Source: Bryoerythrophyllum caledonicum | Lineage: Eukaryota > Streptophyta > Bryopsida > Pottiales > Pottiaceae | Assembly (NCBI GenBank): GCA_963971425.1 | Contig: OZ020524.1 | Span: forward strand, 8,807,845 to 8,871,844 | Length of the DNA: 64,000 bases | Direction: 5' to 3' | Shown here: positions 12,366-22,424 of the stretch, in pieces | Numbering within the stretch: position 1 is the first letter of the stretch | Layout of the letters: every line of letters begins with the position of its first letter | Position numbers and translations under genes: made by a program | The notes under the pieces: model-generated | What the model saw: the letters and a program-made list of their open reading frames with translations, nothing else | What the model was told of the DNA's origin: nothing | Databases searched by the model: none

Positions 12366-13727
12366 GAGACATGCGGAGAAAACTAGTGAGGACCGCCGAA
12401 AGATGATGATAGTAACACTATTTGCGGTAGTAAGATCGAGGCAGTAAGAGGAGAAATTCTAGACCATTTGAAAAGAATGGATTGCCTATGAGAGACTAAG
12501 GAACGTCATGCTAACTTGTAGTCGTTAGACGAAACAATGTATCCAAAGTAGGTAGGATGATGTGGACCCCGAGGTGACTACCGATACCAAAAGCATTAAT
12601 TGGGCGTTGATCACTCAAGATGACCACCATCGGGACACTAAGAAATGAGAGGTGGTAACAAAGGAGATGAGATGCAACGGTTTTAACCGGGGGGGATTGT
12701 GGTTGCATCTACATCCGATGGCAACAAACGGATTGCTTTGTGTTCTTTTCCAGAATCCAAATGACTTGGAAGGTTGGTTTACGATTGGATCATATGGCCA
12801 TACGTTCCATCCACAATGTTTGACTAAGAGAATATTTGAAGGCGTCCGTGTGGTATGTATGAAGCCCTATTACATCCACAGTTGTATCTACAATCTGGTT
12901 TGAGGGATTTCATGGGAGAAGATTGGTTATATGGAGATGAAGATCATCTTGTAAAGGGCCTTGCCAAATTTCTCGTGGGCAAGCTTGTGGAATGATATTG
13001 GAGGATGAATATGTATATTGGAAAACTTTACAAATCATGTGGAGGAGATGGTATCTTGAATGATGGAGAGAAAGTGATGCGTTTTGCAAACTTGTTGATG
13101 CTAGGCCTAACAATGGACCATCCCAGGAAGTTGTTCTTCTATCAAGTGAGCCACTAGCATTCGGATAACAATACATAGTCATTGCAAGATGGCATTGGAC
13201 CTAAACCGTATTACAACCTAATTTGTCATGGCATATGGCAACGGTGAAGATTAAGTGTCTCTTTAGGGATTGGTAGTATAGTTTTATTGTTCGTATAGCC
13301 TAAAGGGGGGGCCTAGTTAGGACTTAAAGTCACTTAATAGGGCTGAATTAACACTAGGCGAGTTTGGAAGTGTGAAAGGGGTTATTTTGGGACTGGTTCG
13401 GGGTGGTTGACCCCAAGCCGCCCATGTCACCTTCATTCTTGTCAAGTTGAGATTTGGATGTAAAAGAGAGAGTTGGAAGGATGTGTGGCTTGGAGGCTTG
13501 TTGAAGTTGGCGGTTTGCCATGTAATACAAAGCTTAGTCGCGGTTTCTTCTCTTTCTTCACTTTTCTGGACTAATTCTATAGGAATAGAGTAAGAAGAAG
13601 GGATGTGATCTTCATTACTTGACAAGAATCTAGTTTGTTTGAGTTGTTGGAATTTAGTGCAAAAAACGACGTTGCGGATGTACGGAGGACTGTAGACGTT
13701 GCGGAGGTGCTGCGCAGGCGTGGCAAC

Positions 13728-13802
13728 AATGGCAGCAGCAGTAGTTGGAGCGGCAATAGCAGTAGTTGGAGCGGCAGTAGCAGCAGTTGGAGCGATAGCA
13801 AA
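13728..13802 (+). repeat. 24-bp tandem repeat (GCAGTAGTTGGAGCGGCAAT-type)
   Basis: About three units rich in GTTGGAGCGGCA. All frames are low-complexity. Confidence 0.8.
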
Positions 13803-13959
13803 GACAGTGGAGCGTCAGAGGTTTTTGGAGCGCTTGTATCTGGGAGCGGTTGTTTTTGGAGGTATTTTGGAGTTGTTGTCGGAGTTGCAACGTTGATAGA
13901 AGAAATTTTGGGAGAGACAAAGTTGACTTTGGAGATAAGGGTAATTGTCGGGCAATAGT

Positions 13960-14215
13960 AACTGGGTAATTCCTGTCGGATAATAGTAACTCGTAATTAG
14001 TTACCGCGAGGATAAATAGTAACTAAGTTACTGTACAATTACTACGAGGATAAATGGGCAATTATTGCGAGGGTAAATAGTAACTAAGTTACTGTGGCAC
14101 TAATTAGTAAAAAGATAACAAAGTAACCGGGGGCCAGAAAATGTAGGGCTCGAAGGCGGAAGGCATTCCGAGCTCCCGAGCTCCCGAGCTCCCGAGTTCC
14201 CGAGTTCGCGGGCTT
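13960..14215. repeat. Short tandem repeats upstream of the retroelement
   Basis: Two near-identical segments containing AATAGTAACTAAGTTACTG lie about 56 bp apart (near 14015 and 14070). They are followed by a run of the 9-mer CCCGAGCTC at about 14167-14214. This is where a 5' LTR or leader would be expected, but no copy of this sequence occurs downstream of the element, so I do not call it an LTR. Confidence 0.6.
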
Positions 14216-14447
14216 CGCGAGGCGAAGCCAAGAGAATCTAGGAAATCTCGACCTAGTTCCCTTGGTCACCCATTCAAGTCCTATTCCTTCTCCATCCCGC
14301 TTAACCTCAAGGTTCTCAACAACCTCTAACCGGCTTCTACTAGCCTTGGTGATGTTCAAGACTTAGAATTGAATAACTTTCTACCCATTGCTTCGTTTCA
14401 AGAATGATTTGTTGTATGCACATCAAGCTATGATATTTTACTAGTTG

Positions 14448-16062
14448 ATGGTACAAACACGTAAGAAAGACTATGGGTCACCAAAGTATTCATCGGTATC
14501 CGATAAGGTATATTTGGAAGACATCGACGACGAAGAACTTGAAGAGGGTGCACATACGCCCCTCTTTGCGGTTGATCCACCTAAACCTTGGGGGTTTACT
14601 ACCTTTGAGGACATGGATGACCACGATGGTGGATCCATGGTTCGAGATCGATACTGAGGGAGAGCTGAAGGCATAGCCTTCAACGACTGGAAGACCAGAT
14701 TTCGATCATAGCAAAGAACAATGAAGCAACGTAATCCATTGTTTAATGATTGGTGGGCCTTTGAGCAATTACCAAACCATTTGGAGTTTGAGGCATTGCA
14801 AGCATATGATGCGTGGTTTGAAGACCACAAGGAAGATCTTGATGCTGTTAAGGACTACTGGACGCGACGCGTGGAGTTGGTTAGAGCATTGAAGTAGGGT
14901 GCTGCTATTCCTACAGCTAGAGCATTGGATGATGATGATGATGAGGAAGTCTCGACAAGTGGAGATGCAGCACGGACAACAAGGCTTCAAGCTGCTGCAG
15001 CTAGGGCTCGTAGGGCTAGAGAGAGCGTCGCCTCAGGGACAGTAGTCACATTCATATCTAGATTGTCCAGAGCACCCACAGAGGCCATAGCCACTATTGG
15101 ACCTCCGCCTTACTTTGATCCGTTGGTAGTATTCTTTGAACCTGAAGGTTGAGTTTGATGGCATAAGACGTGATCGTATGCGCCACATTCAGGATTTCAA
15201 GAAGGAAGTTGGAGATACTCCAAGGATTATGTATGCACGCCTTACAAGGTTTGCTCGTGAAAATGGAGATGCATTTACAGAGCGGCAATTTGTGGAGCTT
15301 TACATGGGAAAACAAGACAAGAAGATCAGAGAGATGGAACATCCTCATATGTTATTGATGTATGGAAGTCGAGCTACCTTAACTCAAGCATTTGCAATAG
15401 TAGAGCAATTTGACCAAGGGTTGTGCGCGGAAGAAGCTGGAAGGTTATCATCCATTATGACAACAACGACAAGTCAACCTAAGGCTACTGCTGGAGGTCC
15501 AAGCAAGGGCCATACAAATTCAAAGCCACCTAAGCAAGTTGCAATGGCTGCAAAAGAGGCAACACCTGTAAATTCTTGTATAAGGTGTTGGGGATGTGGA
15601 GAATTGCGCCATAGCAAGAAGGATTGCCCAAAGCCTTCTGATAGTGCAGGTGGTGCAAGTGGAAGTAAAGGTAAAGCAGTTGACAAGGGTCAACAAACGA
15701 AGACACAAAGTCAAGGCAAAGCTGCCAACTCTCTTCCTAAATGCTCTCATTCTACTTGTAGATGGATAGGGCATATTGAGGCTCAATGTTGGATTAAGAA
15801 TCCACAGTTGAGGCCTCAATCTTTTCAACCACAAGGGAGTGGATCAACCTCTCGAACTAACAGTTTGGAGGCACGTATGGGTGAATTGCAAAATAGCTTG
15901 GCGTTGTTGCTTGCAGCAATAACTAAGCAAACACCTGAAACCTCTGAATCAAGACCGACATATAGTGTCGCTCAACAACCAAGGTATGATAGATTTGAGT
16001 ATGGAGCCTAAGGAGAGTTGATGGCAGCTGCAACAACAAAGTCACAGTTGAAGACACCATGA
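14448..16062 (+). pseudogene. gag-like region with zinc knuckle
   Basis: The region starts at the ATG at 14448 with a charged N-terminal part. An acidic Asp run lies near 14925. After a frameshift near 15140 comes a capsid-like helical segment (about 15170-15420, containing YARLTRF and QFVELYMGKQDK). A CCHC knuckle, CWGCGELRHSKKDC, lies at 15586-15627, followed by a second Cys/His-rich patch near 15745-15795. Stops at 14655, 14709, 14895 and 16009-16060 break the frame. Gag would package the RNA copy of the element. Confidence 0.8.
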
Positions 16063-16089
16063 CATGCATCAGATATACTTCGAGATCCC

Positions 16090-17330
16090 GTGTTGGTTGA
16101 TAATGAACTTGGTGCACGCCACAAAGGACCTGCGGACAATATTGGACAATCACGATTGCCCTTGACATTTGGTCATGCAGATGTGGCAACCAAACCACTT
16201 CACAACCAAAGTCCCAATGATGACAAAACATCTTTAGAGGAGGATATGGTCAAGAAATTGGCGCTTAAGGTATTAGAGATCCCATTGTTTTCAGGCATGT
16301 AAGTGCAGAGTTTGAACTTTGATACAACTATGGTCTATTATATGGCTGGAAAGATAATGCAAGGGAAAGTGCAATTACGTGCCAATGTGGCCATGAAGGA
16401 AATAGAAGAGGCTATTGTGACTGAAGATATAGAAGGTGAAAGGAAAGAAGCTGCTTTTGAGGCAACTGATGCACTCAAGCGCTGTGAGGATTGGAAGAAG
16501 GAACCTCCTTTGGCAGTAGAGTTTGATAGCGGCCTACATTTGAATGAGAACCATCTTGATTTGGGAGATGATATGAAGGTTGCTACAAGCTACTTCGCTA
16601 ATATTCCAGCCAGGACAACTCGTGAGCGCTTGCAGATGAAGCCAGGGGTTGTTAAATTGGCCAACTCAGGCCATATATTTTCTATGGCTAGAGGTAATGG
16701 TTCCAAGGTGTACCCACAAAAGATTTTGCTTGATACAGGGGCTCAACCAATCATGTTGGGAAAGAACCTAACAGAGAGCCTAGGTATTAAAGCATAAGAC
16801 CTTAATCCATGCCCTTTTACAATTGCAACATCTCTTGGGGCACAAAACATCCAACAAGGATTATAAAGGAACCTTTAAGGCTAGAATTCAAGGTGGGCAA
16901 CGATGCATATATTCACATATATGTAAGATGTGTTATCACGGGTGCCACCACTTATGATATACTTTTAGGGCAACAGACATTGTATCCCATTGGTTTTGGT
17001 CACAATTGCTGGACTGAGGAGGCATGGTTTAGACCGGGTTGGTCTCAAGGAGATGGAAGGAAGGAAATACTCCCTGACACCTTTGGTGCCAGTGCAGACC
17101 TAGTACATGAACATGTAGCGATGTATGGATGCGTTGCCGAGTGGTTTGCATCTGGTGATTTGCTACTTGAGGGAAATATGTCTTCATTGAATTCACCTCC
17201 ACAATCAGAGATGCAAGTGCCAACTCAATTGGGCAAGTTTGTTAGGCATCTAAAGGATCCAACGCCACCTTGGACTTCATCAAAAGGCTTAATGGATCAA
17301 TGCCAAGAATATACAAGGCCTCCTCTGCAG
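16090..17330 (+). pseudogene. Retropepsin-like protease region
   Basis: LLDTGAQPIMLG holds the aspartic protease DTGA active site at 16732-16743. The downstream flap and C-terminal motif (YDILLGQQTLYPIGF, near 16957-17002) is in the next frame after a one-base shift in a G run near 16850. Stops lie at 16300 and 16795. The protease would mature the element polyprotein. The sequence then runs without a gap into the methyltransferase domain. Confidence 0.8.
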
Positions 17331-18442
17331 AAGCTTGTGGAGCTTCACAAAGAGGCTGGGGGCATAGTTCTTGTAGAACTATTTGCTGGACTTGGTACAT
17401 GATTGGCTGCTTTAGAAGTTGGATTATCTATACAAAGTTATACATATGTGGATAATAATGCCATTGTCAGCATAGCAGCAAAGCATCATCTTCAACACTT
17501 GCAGATGAGATATCCAACGCAATTACCCGCAAGTACTATACAAGGTTGTATGTCACGTTTACCATCGGACATTCCTTTGATTGGCCAAGAGGATCTTCAA
17601 AGGTTAGGAAGAGTGGACCTTGTGATGGCTGGATGGCCTTGCCAAGGGCATTCCCGAGCTGGGCCACGTCAAGACCTCCAAGACCCTCGATCTACTCTAT
17701 TTTGGGAGCTATTGCGGTTGTTGAAGTGGTGGCAACGCCTTCAAGCCACTCCTATGGCCTATATCTTTGAGAATGTCCCATCATTAGGGGTGGTCAATGC
17801 ATAATTGCGAAATACTGCAGCAGAGGTGTGCTTACATCTTGGAGAACCAGTAGTAGTGGATGCAACAGCTCTTGGTTCTTATGCACATCGGTTGCGGTGG
17901 AAATGGACAAACTTGGCTTCCGCACGAGGTATTTCGGTAACATAGGGGCAACTTACATGTCCACAAAGGAGGCATGTTGACCACATTTTAGATGTTGGTC
18001 GCTTTGCTCAACAAGTAGTGTAGGCAGATTCGGCCCCATTTGCCTTGATAAATAACGTAGGGGAGCCTCGTTTGCTTTGCCTACATTCATGAGTTATCCT
18101 CGATCTTTTGTATTTCGTGAAGGAGGACCAGACTTAGTATTTGATACTAGCACACAAAGTCTTCGTGAGCCTTGTACTGATGAACGGGAGAGAGCCATGG
18201 GCTTTCTTACAGATACAACAACTGGCCCAGGAATTACAGAGTCTCAACGTCGCCACATCCTTGGACAAGCCATGGATTTAAATTCCATGACTTGGTTTCT
18301 AGGGGTTTGTCTAGCAGCTCAAGCCCATCAAAATGGTGGCTTGGATGGACATCTGGGGGCAGAGTCTTCAAGCCAAGGGGCACAGGGTGGAATGACACCT
18401 AATGATATTTCAAAAGAAGTTCATTCAGATGCAGAGGTGTAG
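17331..18442 (+). pseudogene. C5-cytosine DNA methyltransferase domain inside the retroelement
   Basis: Motif I: VLVELFAGLGT at about 17367-17399 (SAM binding). Motif II-like: an Asp in YTYVDNNA, followed by H-x-L-x-x-RYP. Motif IV: LVMAGWPCQGHSRAG with the catalytic Cys codon at 17640-17642. Motif VI: FENVPS with Glu-Asn-Val at 17769-17777. Motif VIII-like: GSYAHRLRWKWTNL near 17875-17916. Motifs IX/X-like: RERAMGF (about 18189) and RRHILGQAMDLNSM (about 18254-18295). The small target-recognition region recalls DNMT3/DRM-type or bacterial enzymes rather than DNMT1/CMT. Stops at 17400, 17802, 17943 and 18021 and a frameshift near 18080 inactivate this copy. The stop at 17400 falls immediately after motif I. 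The domain is in frame with the protease flank, so it belonged to the same polyprotein. Confidence 0.92.
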
Positions 18443-20250
18443 CTCGAGAGTAAGCAAGCCTAGGATACAACCCTTAGAGGAATGAAGACGTAGGATGGAG
18501 GTGCGTTTGAATGGGTTGTAGAAGATGAACTACGAGGTCAAAGGGTCTTGGCTGCATTGGCCCAAGAATTGGGTAAGGAGAATGCCAAGGAAGTTTTTAA
18601 CAAGGTATTTTTCGTAAAGAAAGCACCCCTTTTGGTTCATGTTCATGATAAAAATATAGCATCTATTGCCTTGGAAAAGGGCAATGGTGCATCTTCATCC
18701 AACTAGCAACTAGAATGAGTGCCAGCACCTATAGTGGAGTCCTTGGGAAAGAATGTAATCTTGTCAGTTCAGAAGGATTGGGAGATGGACATAGGGATGG
18801 AACTCACAGGTGCAGAGGCATGGAAGGTGCGAGCTTTCATTTGCTCGTACAAGGCTTGTTTTGCTTTCAAGCTCACTGATTTAGAGGGCTATAAGGGCAA
18901 GCCAGTAAGAATACAATTGGAAGATGATTATCCAATATTTAGACGTCCATACAAGTTGAGTATTTCTGAGAGAGATGGGGTCAAACTGCGGTGCAAAGAG
19001 TTGTTTGATGCAGGTTTGGTGGAGCTCTCAGATGGTGAATATGCATGTGCAACGGTCATGCCAACAAAGAAGGACATTCTTGAAAATTGGACGGAGAAGC
19101 ATATGTGTGGAGACTACCGGCCAGTTAACAAGAAGACCAAATCGGATCGCTACCCTATGTTTACACCTGAAGAGTTATTTGATGCAGTTGGAAAAGCAAG
19201 AGTCTTCAGTACTTTGGACTTGAGGTCAGGGTACCACCAATTGCCATTGAGAAAAGAAGATCGGGTGAAGACAACATTTTGGGGAGTAGATGATGATGGA
19301 AGAGATATGCTCTTTCATTGGAAGTTTTTACCTTTTGGATTGAAGAATGCTCTAGTGGAATTTCAACATGTGATGGATCAAGTCTTAAAGGGTTTGCCAT
19401 TTACTCGGTGTTACATAGATGATGTCATTATCTTTAGTGATACACCACAAGAGCATGTAAAACATTTGCAGCAAGTATTTGAAAGGCTGCAATAATGAGG
19501 TCTTCGCTTGCATCATGGAAAGTGTAGGTTCTTTCATTATCAATTACCTTATTTGGGCCATATGATCACGCCAGAAGGATTAGGTGTACAACAAGCGAAG
19601 GTAAAAGCCTTAAATAGAATTCCAATTCCTAGACAAGTGTCAAGGTTGAGAGCTTTCATGGGTTTAGCAAACTATTACCGTCGATTTGTTCGTGGTTTTA
19701 GTCTTTTGGCTAAACTTTTCGCTCTATTGACATGCTCTGATCAAGAATAGATATGGGGCCCTACTTAAGAAGAAACATTTGAGGCCTTGAAAAGAGCACT
19801 AGGTTCAGTACCAGTGTTGAGGAGGCCAGATGCAAGACGACCATTCCAACTCCATACAGATTGGAATATGTTGGGAATTGGTGTTATTTTAAATCAAAAA
19901 GATGATGATGGAAAGGAGAACGTCATTGTATATGCTTCTCGAAGTAACAATGATGCAGAGGCCAAGTATTCATCCTATGAAGGAGAATGTCTTGCGATAA
20001 TATGGGCTGTGGCGCATTTCCGTCCATACCTTTATGGGCAAAGCTTTACACTTGTGACTGACCATCAACCTCTTAAGTGGTTGATGGAATCAGACAAGCT
20101 TACAAGGAAGTTAGCCAGGTGGGCATTATTATTGCAAGAATATGATTTTGAAGTAATCCATAAGGCATGGTTGCAAAATTTGGATGCAGATGGCTTAAGC
20201 CGTAATCCAAGCCCATTGCAAGAGGACTTGACCGGTGCTAGGTGGCACGG
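18443..20250 (+). pseudogene. Reverse transcriptase and RNase H region
   Basis: A linker (18443-18718, stops at 18461, 18491, 18704 and 18716) leads into RT. RT shows MCGDYRPVNKKTKSDRYP, FSTLDLRSGYHQLPL, FLPFGLKNA and the catalytic CYIDDV (Tyr-Ile-Asp-Asp codons at 19412-19423). The thumb/connection segment includes YLGHMITPEGLGV and ANYYRRFV. RNase H (about 19830-20215) has the three acidic positions in LHTDW, GECLA and TDHQPLKWL, and ends near DADGLSRNP. Everything from 18077 to 21886 is in one frame, broken only by stops (19493, 19496, 19748 and 19766 here). Confidence 0.93.
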
Positions 20251-21676
20251 TACTTCTAACCAAGAGGCAGTTCCAGGTTGCCATGCTTCAACTTATTTGG
20301 CATGGATGGAAGGGAAATCTGGCCAAACTATTAAAGAAGCTTTAGGAAATGTTGTGGATGAACAATCAGATGAAAAGGTATCCAGAATCACCACTGATGT
20401 GTGGCGAGATGAAGGGATTTTGTATCGTCTACAACATGGGGGGTTTCTTCCTAATATCACACCTCAAGAGCGGGACCGGATAGCTCATATAGTGGCTAGA
20501 TTTCATTCAGAGAGTGGACTTATATTTCGGAGATGGCAAGATGGAACACGGAGGGTAGTTCCTAGGTCAGAACAACGTCTTCAGTTCATACAACAAATGC
20601 ATGAAGATTTGGGACATTTTGGAGTACGACGCACACACTCAATGTTGCGTGGTCAATATTGGTGGATGGGCATGCAACAAGAGGTGGCAACCTATGTGGG
20701 AAGGTGTGAAGTTTGCGATTGGGTTAGATCAAGCTTCAATACCTTGTCTCCCCAATTACAACCATTACCAATTATGGGATTGGGCTATAGGTGGAGTCTT
20801 GATTTTGCTGGACCATTGATGACTACAAAACGAGGTGTTAAGTATGTACTTGTTATGGTAGAGCATTTCAGGAAGTGGATTGAGTTGGTGGCTTTACCGC
20901 AAAATTCCTCTGAGCTAGCAGCGGCGGCATTCCTAGATCGAGTTCTAACTAGATTTGGAGCCCCTACAGAGGTGTTGACAGACCAAGGAAGGGAGTTCTT
21001 TGGATCTTTTGAAGAGCTTTGCACTAAAGCTCTAATTGATCATCGAACAACTTCTAGAGACCACCCAGAGGCAGATGGATTGGCAGAGAGAGTGGTTCAG
21101 ACAGTCAAACGTGGATTGCACAAATATGGATTGCTAGTAGGCAATCATGGAGATTGGGACCTCAAGCTACCGTGGATAGCGATGGGTTATCGCTTCAGTC
21201 GGCAAGCTTCTCTGGCATGTTACAGTCCTTATCAGCTACTCTATGGCAGAGAGCCAGTATTGCCTTCGGTAGTAAGAGAGAAACTAAACCCTATTGTGGA
21301 CTTGGATGATCCGGAGATTTGGGCACAAGTGCTACAAGATCGTGCTGAGTATTTTCAGAAGGCTATGGAAAACTTGGCAATAGCGCAACATAGAGATAGG
21401 TTGCGTTATGCACGTATTAGGAGTGGGGCTTACAAATCTCAGCTTTGACGTTTTCAAGTGGGTGAGTACGTATATTTACAACGTGAGGTACCCACAACCT
21501 TGGATGTTCGAGTAGGTAGAACCATCTTGCGGGTCAAAAAGAACTTGCCAAGTAGGGTCTTTCTTTTAGAAGGAAAATATGGACAAGAGTGCAGGGATAA
21601 TACGAAGAATTGTGCACCTTGTCATTTGCCTATTGAAGGATCAGTACATCCAGAGATGGCGGTGGTTCCAGCTGGA
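20250..21676 (+). pseudogene. Integrase region
   Basis: N-terminal HHCC zinc site: His codons at 20600 and 20615, Cys codons at 20705 and 20714. Catalytic triad: Asp at 20801 (LDFAGP), Asp at 20981 (TDQGREF), Glu at 21086 (ADGLAER), with the usual spacing of about 35 between the last two. A GPY/SH3-like C-terminal part follows (YSPYQLLYGREPVLPS, then VGEYVYLQREVP), with a stop at 21446. It lies in the same frame as RT and the PHD finger. Confidence 0.92.
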
Positions 21677-22023
21677 TGTAGATGTTTTGTTTGTGGAGAA
21701 ACCAAGGGCGCAGCAACTATGTTGTTATGTGACCAATGTCAGAGAGGGTGGCATATGGCATGTCTTTGTCCTCGTCTGGCAACACTTCCTGAAGGAGATT
21801 GGAGTTGCCCACGGTGTAAAAAAATCAAGGTAATCCTATGTTACGTGGATGAAGTGAGAATGTACCATCATCAAGAGTACTGCTAAGTTGAAAGTAGAGT
21901 CCAACCACAAAAATGGCGTTGGAAGCGAATGAGGATGGGGCTCAATTGTATCCAGCTTACCCCTCTCTTTACAACTTGGTTTGAAGACTCAAATGGACTA
22001 TTATCAACTTCATATTTGTTATA
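21677..22023 (+). pseudogene. C-terminal PHD finger of the retroelement polyprotein
   Basis: A C4HC3 pattern spans 21683-21817: C-x2-C, then CDQC, then W-H-x2-C, then DWSCPRC. The Trp two before the last Cys pair and the LLCDQC core are typical of PHD fingers, which read histone H3 tails. It is in frame with integrase, where chromoviruses carry a chromodomain, so it may serve as a targeting module. The first stop is at 21884. A further readable stretch runs to a stop near 22021, so 21884 may itself be a mutation. Confidence 0.88.
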
Positions 22024-22368
22024 GTATATTTTGTAGATAGTTATTTACTTCAGTAGCTATGTTTTCTTTTGCTAGCTGAGTTGCGAGGGCGCTATACTCA
22101 GCTAGGGGGGCAATTGTGAAATTCTACATGGTTGCCTTGTATTGTGTGGATTTGCTGATAGTTACATGTTATATATGCTTATGGTAGGGTAGCTCTTATG
22201 AGATTTGCATAGATCATGAGTATATGTAGTAATGAAGTGGCTATACGACACACACTATTGATGACATGAAGAAATACGACAAATTCGAGAAGAGATAGTT
22301 GACCAAGACAAATTACGAGAGTTATATCGTAGCTTAGGAAGGAGTTTAAAAATATCTACTGCAACAGA

Positions 22369-22424
22369 GCACCTACACTGGCAAAAAAAAACTTCAACAT
22401 AAATGTTTTTGTCATGTAGGTGCT
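22369..22424. repeat. Short hairpin with AGCACCTACA ends
   Basis: AGCACCTACA near 22369 and its inverse TGTAGGTGCT near 22424 enclose an A/T-rich loop of about 36 bp. It may be a very small inverted-repeat element; no target duplication is evident. Confidence 0.5.

Larger units (their letters stand above)
10232..13180 (+). pseudogene. Decayed gene of unknown function, split by a TTAA element
   Basis: Coding-like frames run on the plus strand from about 10232 to 11428, then resume after the inserted element (11429-12365) to about 13180. A frame through 10420-10850 is well preserved but carries in-frame stops at 10528 (TAG) and 10795 (TAA). Its 3' part (11140-11430) is Lys/Glu/Gln-rich with coiled-coil character. 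The downstream part holds a short Cys/His segment, WFTIGSYGHTFHPQCL (about 12770-12830), reminiscent of a RING or zinc-binding core. That the two halves are one gene is inferred from strand and adjacency. I do not recognise the family. Confidence 0.4.
14448..22114 (+). mobile_element. Ty3/gypsy-type retroelement with captured DNA methyltransferase and PHD finger (decayed)
   Basis: Order on the plus strand: gag with CCHC knuckle, aspartic protease, C5-DNA methyltransferase, reverse transcriptase, RNase H, integrase, PHD finger. RT before integrase places it in the Ty3/gypsy order. Reading frames are kept over long stretches, with apparent frameshifts only near 15140, 16850 and 18080. About 21 in-frame stops occur: 14655, 14709, 14895, 16009, 16060, 16300, 16795, 17400, 17802, 17943, 18021, 18440, 18461, 18491, 18704, 18716, 19493, 19496, 19748, 19766 and 21446. 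A purine-rich GCTAGGGGGGCAA at about 22098-22112 looks like the polypurine tract, and TGTGAAATTC just after it could start a 3' LTR. I found no matching 5' LTR and no primer-binding site, so the true ends are uncertain. Confidence 0.9.

Noticed and set aside
13300-14447. 5' LTR of the DNMT retroelement
   Set aside because: A G-rich tract near 13305 and repeats near 14000 are suggestive, but no matching sequence occurs downstream of the element.
17331-18442. DNMT domain as an independent host gene interrupted by a transposon
   Set aside because: It is in the same frame and strand as the protease flank and lies inside an otherwise standard gypsy order, with no element ends or target duplications at its borders.
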